Positions 42,466-50,239 of a stretch of DNA of 64,000 nt are shown here, one piece after another. The translations under genes were made by a program, and so were the position numbers. The DNA lies in contig NZ_CP020809.1 in the NCBI RefSeq assembly GCF_002157835.1, positions 3,472,001-3,536,000 on the forward strand, given 5' to 3'. Origin of the DNA: Mycobacterium dioxanotrophicus. Its GTDB lineage: Bacteria > Actinomycetota > Actinomycetes > Mycobacteriales > Mycobacteriaceae. The notes beneath the pieces were generated by a model that worked only from the letters and a program-made list of their open reading frames with translations, searched no databases and was not told where the DNA came from. Each line of letters starts with the position of its first letter. Position 1 is the stretch's first letter.

Positions 42466-43812
42466 TCAGATCGCAGATTGAGGCGTCCGCAAGGGCACGA
42501 AGCGCCTGAGCTTGCCGCTGCCTGCGCTGCGCTCGAGCTTCTCGACCGCGCGTATCCGGACAGCCGGTGAAGTGACGCCAAAGCGCTGCATCGCATTGGC
42601 TACCGCGGGGGACAGGTCCTCCACGCCGGCATGCGCCACCACGAGGATGTCGGCGCCGTCCTCGGTCTGCACCACCTGGTATTCGACGATGCGGGAGTCG
42701 GTGCCGAGGATGTGCCGAAAGGCGCTGGCCGGCACCACCTGTGGGCCGTACACGAAGTCGTCGTCGCGCCGACCGGTGATGTCGGCGACCCGCGCGGACG
42801 CCATGCCGCACGCGCACGGCTCGGACGTCATCGTGATCTCGTCGCCCAGGTCGTAGCGGATGAAGGGAAACGTCCGGTTGGACAGGCAGGTCGCGAGCGT
42901 CCGTCCGTGCACCGACTCGAGGATGACCTCGTCCTCGCACACGTGCAGACCGGATCCTTGCGCGCAGCCGACGGCCTGCACACCGATTTCCGTTGAGCCC
43001 CAAAGATCGTGCAGGGGAGCGTGCCAGGCATCGACGATGGCGTCGCGGTCCGCGGGCCGCAACGGCTCGGAATTGGTGCTCACCCGCACAGGACGGATGT
43101 GCAGGTCACCCGCCAGCGCGGCGCGCGCCAGCCGGCCGATGACGCTGGCGTACCCCACCAGGTGAGTCGGCGCGTGCCGTTCGACGGCGGCGAGTACCTC
43201 GTCGAACGGTGCACCGGCTTCGATGACGACGGTCTGCATGCCCGGAGCGGTTGGCACGTCGAACAGCGGGGTGCTGGCATGAGGTGGCAGCCCTGCGGTG
43301 AGCACCGCCAGTCGCGCGTTCGGCACCGGTCCTTGTCGGCGCTCGTCACGGGCCTGAATACGCCAGGCAAGGCATGCGGTGGTGATGAAGAACTGCCAGT
43401 CCCAGACGTACACTCCGCGTACGCCGCTTGACCCGCCAGAACTGAACACCTGCTGGTCACCAGAGGTGTAGGAGAACCAGGCCTGTTCACGCAAAATGCG
43501 TTCTGCTCCAACACGATTGAGATCTGGCGTGGTGACGATTGCATCCCAGTCGGCTTGTGCCTCGGCCTTCGTCAGGATGGGGACCGACGACAGGTCGGCG
43601 GCGGTCAGCGCATCGAGGTCGAGCCCCCGCAGCCTCTCGGCGTAGAACGGCGAGCGTTCCCGCGCGTACCCGAGAAGCGATCGCAACGCCTGGTCGCGGT
43701 GGCGGCGGAGCCGATCGGCCGACCAGGCGAGGCGCTCCACGTGATCGTCGAGTGCTGCGTGGACGGCGCTGAGATGTGCGGCGCGAAGGCGTTCGTAAGC
43801 GGCCCGGTCCAT
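42466..43812 (-). CDS. Phenylacetate-CoA ligase-like adenylate-forming enzyme
   Basis: 448 aa; ATG behind AGGAGCCGCC. The ATP loop is VFSSGGSSGVRGVYV (about 123-137), followed by LWGSTEIG (adenine/acid motif), FPFIRYDLGDEI (ribose Asp) and GRRDDDFVYGPQVVP with a C-terminal GKLRRFVP. A Cys cluster PCACGM lies where PaaK-like proteins have zinc-type Cys residues. It activates an aryl or acyl acid as an adenylate, then perhaps a CoA thioester. Unlike classical PaaK it is not next to paa genes; substrate unknown. Confidence 0.83.
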   Translation of the reverse strand: MDRAAYERLRAAHLSAVHAALDDHVERLAWSADRLRRHRDQALRSLLGYARERSPFYAERLRGLDLDALTAADLSSVPILTKAEAQADWDAIVTTPDLNRVGAERILREQAWFSYTSGDQQVFSSGGSSGVRGVYVWDWQFFITTACLAWRIQARDERRQGPVPNARLAVLTAGLPPHASTPLFDVPTAPGMQTVVIEAGAPFDEVLAAVERHAPTHLVGYASVIGRLARAALAGDLHIRPVRVSTNSEPLRPADRDAIVDAWHAPLHDLWGSTEIGVQAVGCAQGSGLHVCEDEVILESVHGRTLATCLSNRTFPFIRYDLGDEITMTSEPCACGMASARVADITGRRDDDFVYGPQVVPASAFRHILGTDSRIVEYQVVQTEDGADILVVAHAGVEDLSPAVANAMQRFGVTSPAVRIRAVEKLERSAGSGKLRRFVPLRTPQSAI

Positions 43813-43917
43813 GGCGGCTCCTATCTCCGAACCGAGTGTGTCACGATGGCATGGCGTGCGGCGCGAGCGCTGCCCGGCCTACCCGTTTCTCGGGTCACGG
43901 TCATCCCCAGAAAGCCT

Positions 43918-44076
43918 TCACCGGAACGTGTTTCGGTTCGCCGTAGACGGCCGCACCACGCTGACAGCTGCGGGGCACATTGCGATCAATGCCACATGGC
44001 CAAGCCGGGGTGCGTCGGTAGGGTAGCCGGCGCGGAAGAACCCGACCATCCGTGAGGCGAGCGTGTATCCGTTCAT
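43918..44076 (-). CDS. 52-aa small protein, DUF3349-like N-terminal motif
   Basis: ATG at 44076 directly after GAAGGAGCACAGAC. The segment RMVGFFRAGYPTDAPRLGHV with ALIAMCP resembles the first helices of mycobacterial DUF3349 proteins (FVRAGYP...DYIPLLALL), but the second half of that domain is missing and the tail (SVVRPSTANRNTFR) looks unrelated. It is either a short paralogue or a truncated one. Composite element copy E lies 91 nt upstream. Stop is 105 nt before the PaaK-like start. Confidence 0.6.
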   Translation of the reverse strand: MNGYTLASRMVGFFRAGYPTDAPRLGHVALIAMCPAAVSVVRPSTANRNTFR

Positions 44077-44167
44077 GTCTGTGCTCCTTCGACAGCTGGT
44101 ATGTGCAGTTGCGTACCGATCTTTCGGCGCGCAACAACTGTCACCCGGGCGTACCGGTCTCGGCTCC

Positions 44168-44224
44168 CTTGTGCGCGCAAGCCGCGCAATGCGCGATCTT
44201 CCGCTTGTGCGCATTGTGCTCACC
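44168..44224 (-). promoter_or_regulatory. Composite ~58-bp element, copy E (for the 44076 gene)
   Basis: Minus-strand reading: GTGAGCACAATGCGCACAAG, spacer, then TTGCGCGGCTTGCGCGCACA and AG. It lies between the marR stop (44233) and the 44076 gene, pointing at the latter. At 25 nt past the end the hexamer is GACAGT rather than TANNNT, so its promoter is weaker or differently placed. Sequence match to copy A is otherwise very close. Confidence 0.6.
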
Positions 44225-44232
44225 GTCGCTGG

Positions 44233-44739
44233 TCACGTGCTGCGACCCGGAGCGAGCTCGTCCAGACGCGCGTTGAGCGTGGCGGAGATGGCGCCCAGCG
44301 CAGCTACATCCGCGTCGGTGAGCACATCGAGGACCATCCGGCGCACCTCCTCCACGTGCCCGGGAGCTGCCGCCGCCAGGTAGCTCTCTCCCTGGTCGGT
44401 AAGAATGGCCAGCGTGTAACGACCATCAGTCGGATCGGGCTCGCGACGCACGAAACCGCGCTTCTCCAGGCGCTTTACCAGGTGCGACATCCGTGACAGC
44501 TCGGAACCGGCCAGTGTCGCCAGTACCGACATTCGGATCTGGCGGTCCGGCGCGTCGGCGAGGCCTGCGAGCACGTGGTACTCCACGACACTGAGGCCGA
44601 AGTCGCGCTGCAACTGCTGTTCGAGCGCGGCTGGCAAGCGGGCAACAAGCAGTGTGAACGACTGCCAAGCCGTCAACTCCTGACTGCTCAGCCAGCGCAC
44701 CTCCCGCACCTCATCCACGTGGTGCACTTCACGACCCAT
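44233..44739 (-). CDS. MarR-family regulator
   Basis: 168 aa; ATG behind GAGAGGTG. Winged helix: YHVLAGLADAPDRQIRMSVL, ATLAGSELSRMSHLVKRLEK (recognition helix) and RREPDPTDGRYTLAILTDQG (wing). The N-terminal helix WQSFTLLVARLPAALEQQLQ dimerises. Divergent from yceI with two strong palindromes between, so it probably represses both itself and the yceI-carboxylesterase operon, releasing on binding a small phenolic or other ligand. Confidence 0.9.
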   Translation of the reverse strand: MGREVHHVDEVREVRWLSSQELTAWQSFTLLVARLPAALEQQLQRDFGLSVVEYHVLAGLADAPDRQIRMSVLATLAGSELSRMSHLVKRLEKRGFVRREPDPTDGRYTLAILTDQGESYLAAAAPGHVEEVRRMVLDVLTDADVAALGAISATLNARLDELAPGRST

Positions 44740-44753
44740 CTCACACCTCTCAT

Positions 44754-44800
44754 GACTTGAATATTCAAGTCGTCTCAGACTACATTGGTTGAACGTTCAA
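44754..44800. promoter_or_regulatory. Two MarR-type palindromic operators
   Basis: GACTTGAATATTCAAGTC (44754-44771) is a perfect 18-bp palindrome. TTGAACGTTCAA (44789-44800) is a perfect 12-bp palindrome of the same TTGAA/TTCAA type. Centres are 32 bp apart, about three helical turns, between the divergent marR and yceI starts. This is the typical autorepressing MarR arrangement. Confidence 0.82.
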
Positions 44801-44813
44801 GTCAGGGGATCAA

Positions 44814-45326
44814 ATGACCATCCACGTTCCCAGCCAGGGTGTCTACCGTATCGACCCCGTCGCTTCCGGAATCGACTTCCGGGCCAAACATCAATTCGGG
44901 ACCGGCACCGTCCGCGGCAGTTTCGCACTGACCGGAGGTGCGGTTGTCGTGGCCGATCCGCACGAAGGCTCCACCGCGCATGCTTCAGCGGATGCACGTA
45001 GCTTCTTGTCAGGCAACAAAATCCGCGACCGGAAGGTGAAGTCCAAGGCGTTCCTCGATGCCGAGACGTACCCGGAGATTTCCTTCGCGTCCACATCCTT
45101 CCGGCAGACCGACGACGTCTGGCGCCTGGGAGGGATTCTCACGGCACGCGGTGTTGCCGCTGCTGCCAACTTCACTATCGAATCCCTCGAGCTCGAAGCG
45201 GAAGACATCGTCGTCTCGGCGACAGCGAAAATCGACCGATACGCCCACGGCATCACCGCCGCAAGAGGTATGGCCGGCCGCCACCTCTGGCTGACCGTCA
45301 ACGTCCGCGCCAGGCGTCAGGACTGA
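44814..45326 (+). CDS. YceI-family lipid-binding protein
   Basis: 170 aa; ATG after CAGGGGATCAA. YceI features: YRIDPVASGIDFRAKHQFGT at the N-terminus, DRKVKSKAFLDAETYPEISF in the centre, and a beta-barrel throughout. No signal peptide, so it is cytoplasmic, unlike E. coli YceI. The family binds polyisoprenoids or amphiphilic molecules in a lipocalin-like pocket. Directly follows the MarR operators and is probably co-transcribed with the carboxylesterase 35 nt downstream. Confidence 0.87.
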   Translation: MTIHVPSQGVYRIDPVASGIDFRAKHQFGTGTVRGSFALTGGAVVVADPHEGSTAHASADARSFLSGNKIRDRKVKSKAFLDAETYPEISFASTSFRQTDDVWRLGGILTARGVAAAANFTIESLELEAEDIVVSATAKIDRYAHGITAARGMAGRHLWLTVNVRARRQD

Positions 45327-45361
45327 CTCGCCGACATCCGCACCCGACAGATCGGAACATC

Positions 45362-46696
45362 ATGACCTCTTCACTCGCGTCCACTCGGGTCGTCCAGACC
45401 GATGGCGGTCCGCTGACTGTCATCGAGACAGACCAACTCCTCATTGCGCGTGGTGTCCGCTATGGCAGGGCCGCCCGCTTCCGCGCGCCCGCTGCCGTCG
45501 AGCCCTGGGCCCAACCGATCGACGCCACGCGTCCGGGTACCTACTGCCCACAGGCACCCAGTTTCATCAAGCACATGATGGGCGACGTATTGAAGGGCCT
45601 TGAGGCGAACGAGGATTCGTTGGTGCTCAGCGTGCACGCGCCACGTGACGCGTCCTGGTTGCCGGTCATGGTCTATTTCCACGGCGGTGCCTACGTGACC
45701 GGAACCGGCGAATCGATCAGGTACCGGCCCACCAGCCTTGCGATCGAAGGCAACGTCGTCGTGGTGAACGTGAGTTACCGGGTCGGCATCTTCGGTTATC
45801 TCACTCCGACCCGCGAAGGCTCTGAGACGAATCTCGGGCTTCGAGACCAGATGCTTGCGCTGCAGTGGGTCGCGCGAAACATCGCGTCATTCGGCGGTGA
45901 TCCGCAGAATGTGACCATCTTCGGGCAGTCGGCAGGAGGGGATTCGGTGGCTTCGCTTCTGGTCAGCGAGCCGGTTCGAGGACTCTTCCGACGCGCGATA
46001 TTGCAGAGCGCGCCACTGGGAATGCGCAAGGGGCGCGACGCGATGCACCGCGGGGTCCGAGCCGCCGCGGACGAAGCGCTGCGATCACGCCCCGCGGACC
46101 TCTCCGCCGCAGAGTTGCTCGAAGTGCAGCAGATCGCCGCGCAGGTGGGGCGACGGTATGGCTGGTCGGGTGGAATGCCCTTCGGGTTTCACTACGGTGA
46201 ATACCCGCTTCCTACGGAGAGTGGGGAAGCGGCCGTCATCGCGCAGCACGCCCCTGACGTCGACATCTTCTTGTTCCACACGCGCGACGATGCGCTTCCG
46301 TTGGTCCAGATCGATCCCGCCTTCTCGCGCTTCATGAAGCTCGGCCCGCTCGGCAAGGTGATCATCAACGGCGTCTCGAAGATTGCGACAGCGCTGATCT
46401 TTGATCTCCCGTCACGACGGATGGCGAAGGCCTGGCGCGCCGCCGGTGGCACTGCCGGCCATTACCGATTTGACTGGAAGCCGGACCACACCGACTTCGG
46501 TGCGCCGCACTGCATGGAACTTCCGTTCCTGTTCGGCTCGGACGACGACTGGGCAGACGCCCCGATGCTCGGTGAGTACGCCGGAAACGCCAACGCGCGT
46601 CTGCCGATCGGACGGCAACTCCGGGCTGCGTGGGCACAGTTCGCCCATGATGGAACCATGCCCGCCGAGACCTCTTATCTTCGTCGGCTGAGCTGA
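45362..46696 (+). CDS. Type B carboxylesterase
   Basis: 444 aa. Motifs: oxyanion YFHGGAYVTGTG, SYRVGIFGYL, nucleophile elbow FGQSAGGDSVASLL (Ser near residue 201), acid region and C-terminal His in GAPHCMELPFLFG. Clear member of the COesterase family (PF00135), somewhat shorter than usual (about 500 aa). Cytoplasmic. Shared MarR control with YceI suggests a joint response to a hydrophobic ester or xenobiotic (inference). Confidence 0.9.
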   Translation: MTSSLASTRVVQTDGGPLTVIETDQLLIARGVRYGRAARFRAPAAVEPWAQPIDATRPGTYCPQAPSFIKHMMGDVLKGLEANEDSLVLSVHAPRDASWLPVMVYFHGGAYVTGTGESIRYRPTSLAIEGNVVVVNVSYRVGIFGYLTPTREGSETNLGLRDQMLALQWVARNIASFGGDPQNVTIFGQSAGGDSVASLLVSEPVRGLFRRAILQSAPLGMRKGRDAMHRGVRAAADEALRSRPADLSAAELLEVQQIAAQVGRRYGWSGGMPFGFHYGEYPLPTESGEAAVIAQHAPDVDIFLFHTRDDALPLVQIDPAFSRFMKLGPLGKVIINGVSKIATALIFDLPSRRMAKAWRAAGGTAGHYRFDWKPDHTDFGAPHCMELPFLFGSDDDWADAPMLGEYAGNANARLPIGRQLRAAWAQFAHDGTMPAETSYLRRLS

Positions 46697-46724
46697 TGTG
46701 GCAGGCAGGTGATGTGAGTGTCGC

Positions 46725-47879
46725 TTACCGCCCGGCACTCAATTCCATGGCGATCCTCTTGGCCACTCGCTGTGCCTGCTTGCCGAAGTGGCCGATCAAG
46801 GCGGGCCGGCTGAGGTAGCCGAAGAAACGCAGCCCCGGAGCGGCAGCAGTCTTGCCCATGACCAACGGCCTGCCGTTGTCGTCGAGGACGCCCAGGTGGC
46901 CGAGCAGTGAGGTCAGGTCTCGGCGATACCCCGTCGCGGCGATGACGACGTCGGCACTCAGCTTGGTTCCGTCGGCGAGCAACACCTTGTCGGCATCGAA
47001 AGACTCGACGGCGCTCACCACTTCGATCGAACCGTTCTTGATGGCGTCGATCACATCCATGTCGACCAGCGTGGGGGATTGCCCCAGACGGCGATCACGC
47101 GTGAACACACCCTCGTCCGGGATTGGCAGCCCGAACTGGCTGAGGTCACCGATGCTGGTCCGGCGCGCTGCCCGGGCGACCGCATCGGCAATGCACGTCG
47201 GAGCGTGATACAACGGCAGCGCAACCCAGTCAGCCGGCAGGCCGCCCGGCATGGACCTCAACATGATGTTGGGCGGCGTCCGGACCGCCAGCCACACGTG
47301 GTCGGCGCCGCCGGCCGACAGGTCGTGTGCGATCTCCAGCCCTGAGGCGCCCGCGCCGACAACGAGAACCTTGCTGCCGCGGTAGCTCTCGGGATTGCGG
47401 TATTCCGAGGAGTGCAGGAGCTCGCCGGTGAACTGGTCGACGGCCGGCCAGTCGGGAAGCTGGGGCGCATGCTGTTCACCTGTTGCCACCACTACTTGCT
47501 GAGCAGCGATGTCGCTGGTCGCCGCACGCAGTAGCCACCTGTTGTCGTGTCGGTCAATGCGCGTTATCTCCGTGCCCAGCCAGAGCTTGATGCCTGCCTC
47601 GCGGGCGTGGCGGTCGAGATAATGCACCACCTGGTCGCGGTGTGGAAATGTCGGTGTTCCCCTGGGGTAAGGGCGATTCGGTAGATGTGAGAACCGTCTT
47701 CCGGTATTGAGCTTGAGGCGGTCATAACGTCTGCGCCAGGACGCTGCCACCTCGCCTTTGTCGATCAGCAGCGGGTGCAGACCCCGGTCGCGCAAGCTGA
47801 CGGCCATTGCCACGCCGGCCGGCCCCGCGCCCACCACCGCGACTTGTGCCGCGGTCATCTGACTGTTTTCGTCGGTCAT
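46725..47879 (-). CDS. Flavin-containing monooxygenase-like FAD/NAD(P)H oxidoreductase
   Basis: 384 aa. FAD motif VAVVGAGPAGVAMAVSLRDR (about 13-32), then SWRRRYDRLKLNTGRRFSHL as in YUCCA/FMO-type enzymes. The NADPH dinucleotide motif VLVVGAGASGLEIAHDLS and the late VVIAATGYRRDL complete the pattern. Such enzymes oxygenate amines, sulfides or ketones, or hydroxylate aromatics. It is the last gene of the IclR cluster, 36 nt after the P450. Substrate not deducible. Confidence 0.88.
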   Translation of the reverse strand: MTDENSQMTAAQVAVVGAGPAGVAMAVSLRDRGLHPLLIDKGEVAASWRRRYDRLKLNTGRRFSHLPNRPYPRGTPTFPHRDQVVHYLDRHAREAGIKLWLGTEITRIDRHDNRWLLRAATSDIAAQQVVVATGEQHAPQLPDWPAVDQFTGELLHSSEYRNPESYRGSKVLVVGAGASGLEIAHDLSAGGADHVWLAVRTPPNIMLRSMPGGLPADWVALPLYHAPTCIADAVARAARRTSIGDLSQFGLPIPDEGVFTRDRRLGQSPTLVDMDVIDAIKNGSIEVVSAVESFDADKVLLADGTKLSADVVIAATGYRRDLTSLLGHLGVLDDNGRPLVMGKTAAAPGLRFFGYLSRPALIGHFGKQAQRVAKRIAMELSAGR

Positions 47880-47915
47880 GGCTGGTGAATGACTTCCTTT
47901 GGGGAGGATTGATTC

Positions 47916-49166
47916 TCATACGAGTGAGTAGCGAATTGGCAGGTGCTTGAGGCCGCCGACAAATGTCGTTGCGGCCAATTCAGGCTTGCCCGCGAGCTCG
48001 ATCGACACCAGTCGAGGCAGCAGTTCCCGGTAGAGACTGCTGATCTCCATCCGCGCCAGTGCGGCCCCGAGACAGAAGTGCACGCCCTGCCCGAAGGACA
48101 AGTGCCTGTTCGGGTTACGGCCGACATCGAAGCGAAACGGACGGTCGAATACCTCTTCGTCGCGGTTGCCGGACACATACGCCAGATACACCGCATCTCC
48201 TTCATTGATGTCGACACCTCGCACCACCGTGTCGGCGGTAGCGGTGCGCATGAATTCCTTGACAGGCGTGCTCCACCGGATCATCTCCTCGACCGCGGTC
48301 GGCATCAGCGTGAGGTTTTGCGTCAATCGTTGTAATTCACTCGGGTTTTCGATTAATGCTCGCAGCCCGCCGGAAATGGCGTCCTTGGTGGTGTCGTGGC
48401 CGGCAGCGGCCACGAGCACGTAGTAGGACGCAGTGTCCATGTCGGAGAGCGGTTCGCCGTCGATGCGGCCGTTTGCGATCGCCGAGGCGATGTCACCGGT
48501 AGGCTTTTCACGACGTGACGCCGTCAGCGTGGCGAAGTAGTTGAGGAAATCCTCCATCACCTCGAGGGTGTCCGCGGCTCCGTGGCCCCGCTGGTGTCCA
48601 GTGTCGTCGCGGCCGAACATCTCCTGGGTCAGCTCGTGCATGAGAGGAAAGTCCGACTCGGGAAGACCGAGCAAGGACAGGATCACGTAGAGCGGAAACC
48701 CGACTGCTATGTCGGTCACGAAGTCGCATTCCGGTCCGATGTCGCGCATTTTGTCGACAAAGCGCCTGGCCAGTTGGTTCACCTGCGCCGTCAAGTCGCG
48801 CATTGCCGCGGGACGGAACCAGTCCGCCCCGATCGCACGCATCTTGCGATGGTGTGCGCCGTCCATCTGGACCAGGGTGCGCATGCCGGTTCCTGCGTCT
48901 TGGGCTGCCTTCATCAGATCCTCGGGACCGGAGGGCGTGAGGACCGGCCGGGGAGCACTGATGAACAGGTCGTTGTCACGCTCGATCGCCACGATGTCCG
49001 CGTGCTTGGTGATCGCCCAGAACGGTCGGTACGGCGGATGGTTCACCCACGCAACGGGATTGCGTTCGCGCAAGTGGCGCAGTGCTGCGTGCAGCCGGTC
49101 GTCGTCGGCGTATGCGGTCGGATCAGTCAGCACTTTGGCGGCACCATCCACCACGGATGTGTTCAT
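47916..49166 (-). CDS. Cytochrome P450
   Basis: 416 aa from the ATG at 49166 (AAAGGATCCGCT). I-helix oxygen motif AAAGHDTTKDAISG, K-helix EEMIRWSTPVKEFMR (ExxR), and haem loop HLSFGQGVHFCLGAALARME with Cys at about 365. No membrane anchor: a soluble bacterial class. The redox partner is not adjacent. Within the IclR cluster it could hydroxylate or O-demethylate an aromatic substrate before ring cleavage by the VOC dioxygenase upstream. Family number cannot be assigned by eye. Confidence 0.92.
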   Translation of the reverse strand: MNTSVVDGAAKVLTDPTAYADDDRLHAALRHLRERNPVAWVNHPPYRPFWAITKHADIVAIERDNDLFISAPRPVLTPSGPEDLMKAAQDAGTGMRTLVQMDGAHHRKMRAIGADWFRPAAMRDLTAQVNQLARRFVDKMRDIGPECDFVTDIAVGFPLYVILSLLGLPESDFPLMHELTQEMFGRDDTGHQRGHGAADTLEVMEDFLNYFATLTASRREKPTGDIASAIANGRIDGEPLSDMDTASYYVLVAAAGHDTTKDAISGGLRALIENPSELQRLTQNLTLMPTAVEEMIRWSTPVKEFMRTATADTVVRGVDINEGDAVYLAYVSGNRDEEVFDRPFRFDVGRNPNRHLSFGQGVHFCLGAALARMEISSLYRELLPRLVSIELAGKPELAATTFVGGLKHLPIRYSLV

Positions 49167-49219
49167 AGCGGATCCTTTCCGAGAAGTAGTCAGAAGTCGA
49201 CGGGCGTCGGACGCCGCGC

Positions 49220-50170
49220 TCAGAGTCCGATCGGCTCTAGCCGCCCGAGGATTTCCTCGCGTCGTGCCTCGAACTGCTCCGGCAGCTGGAATCGCTTGCC
49301 CAGCTCCAGCGGCGACTCGTCGCAGTCCCATCCACCCTCGTTGTGTGTCACGGCCAGTTCGAACAGGGCGCCGCCGGGCGACCTGACGTACACCGACTTG
49401 AAGTACCTGCGGTCTCGTACCTCGGACATATCGGTGTAGCCTGCACCCTCGATCTCGAATTTCAGGTCCGCTTGATTCTCGAGAGTGTCTGCATTCCAAG
49501 CGAAGTGGTGTATGGTCCCAGCGCCGTGGGTCCACGTCCCCGGCGCGTCCGTGCGATTGACAACGAGTTCGACCGCGCCGCCGAGGCCGGACTTTCCTGC
49601 CGCCAAGGCAAGCCGGTCACCTTCGGTCAACCCCTCGCGTGCACCGAGATGATCGGCGGCGAACTCTACGGCGGTGTCCAGCCCCGTCACATGTATACCG
49701 AGGCCGTAGATTCCATGGATGGCGTACTCCTCGGGTACGCCGTTGCCGCTATACCCACGACGAGGGTCATCGTCGACCTCGACCAGCTGATACTCGATGC
49801 CGCACGGATGTCGGAACAACAGGCGGCGACGATCGAATACCGTTGCGTCCCGGACATCTGCCGCCCGGGTGTTCAATCGCGCGGACCAGTAATTCAATGA
49901 ATCCGCAGGGGCTGCGAGCAGGACCTCACGTGCCTGGTTGGTACCGCGTCTGCCGTACATCCCGGCCTGGGCGAACGGGAACGTGGTGAGCACCGCGCTC
50001 GGATCGCCCTCGGCGTTGCTGTAATACAGGTGATAGATCGGGATCGCTCCATCGAACAGCACCGTTCGTTTGATCAGCTGCAGCCCGAGCACCCCGACGT
50101 GGAAGTCGATGTCTTCCCGGGCTCCGCCCACCGACATGGTGATGTGATGGCTGTCGACGATGTAGGACAT
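49220..50170 (-). CDS. VOC ring-cleaving dioxygenase (PcpA/hydroquinone dioxygenase-like)
   Basis: 316 aa from the ATG at 50170 behind AGAAGGAG. Two VOC modules. DSHHITMSVGGAREDIDFHV with GLQLIKRTVLFDG, and YHLYYSNAEGDPSAVLTTFP, are the PcpA/LinE-type signatures. Predicted Fe(II) ligands are H8/H9, H221/H222 (GTIHHFAWN) and E271 (LFELAVT). PcpA-type enzymes cleave para-diols (hydroquinones) next to a hydroxyl, unlike catechol dioxygenases. It points to a hydroquinone-type intermediate for the cluster (inference). Confidence 0.87.
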   Translation of the reverse strand: MSYIVDSHHITMSVGGAREDIDFHVGVLGLQLIKRTVLFDGAIPIYHLYYSNAEGDPSAVLTTFPFAQAGMYGRRGTNQAREVLLAAPADSLNYWSARLNTRAADVRDATVFDRRRLLFRHPCGIEYQLVEVDDDPRRGYSGNGVPEEYAIHGIYGLGIHVTGLDTAVEFAADHLGAREGLTEGDRLALAAGKSGLGGAVELVVNRTDAPGTWTHGAGTIHHFAWNADTLENQADLKFEIEGAGYTDMSEVRDRRYFKSVYVRSPGGALFELAVTHNEGGWDCDESPLELGKRFQLPEQFEARREEILGRLEPIGL

Positions 50171-50239
50171 GTGCTTTCTCCTTCTGGGTGATCCCCGCTG
50201 ATGCTGATGTGCGCGCATCCGGGGCTGAGTCAAGGGCGG

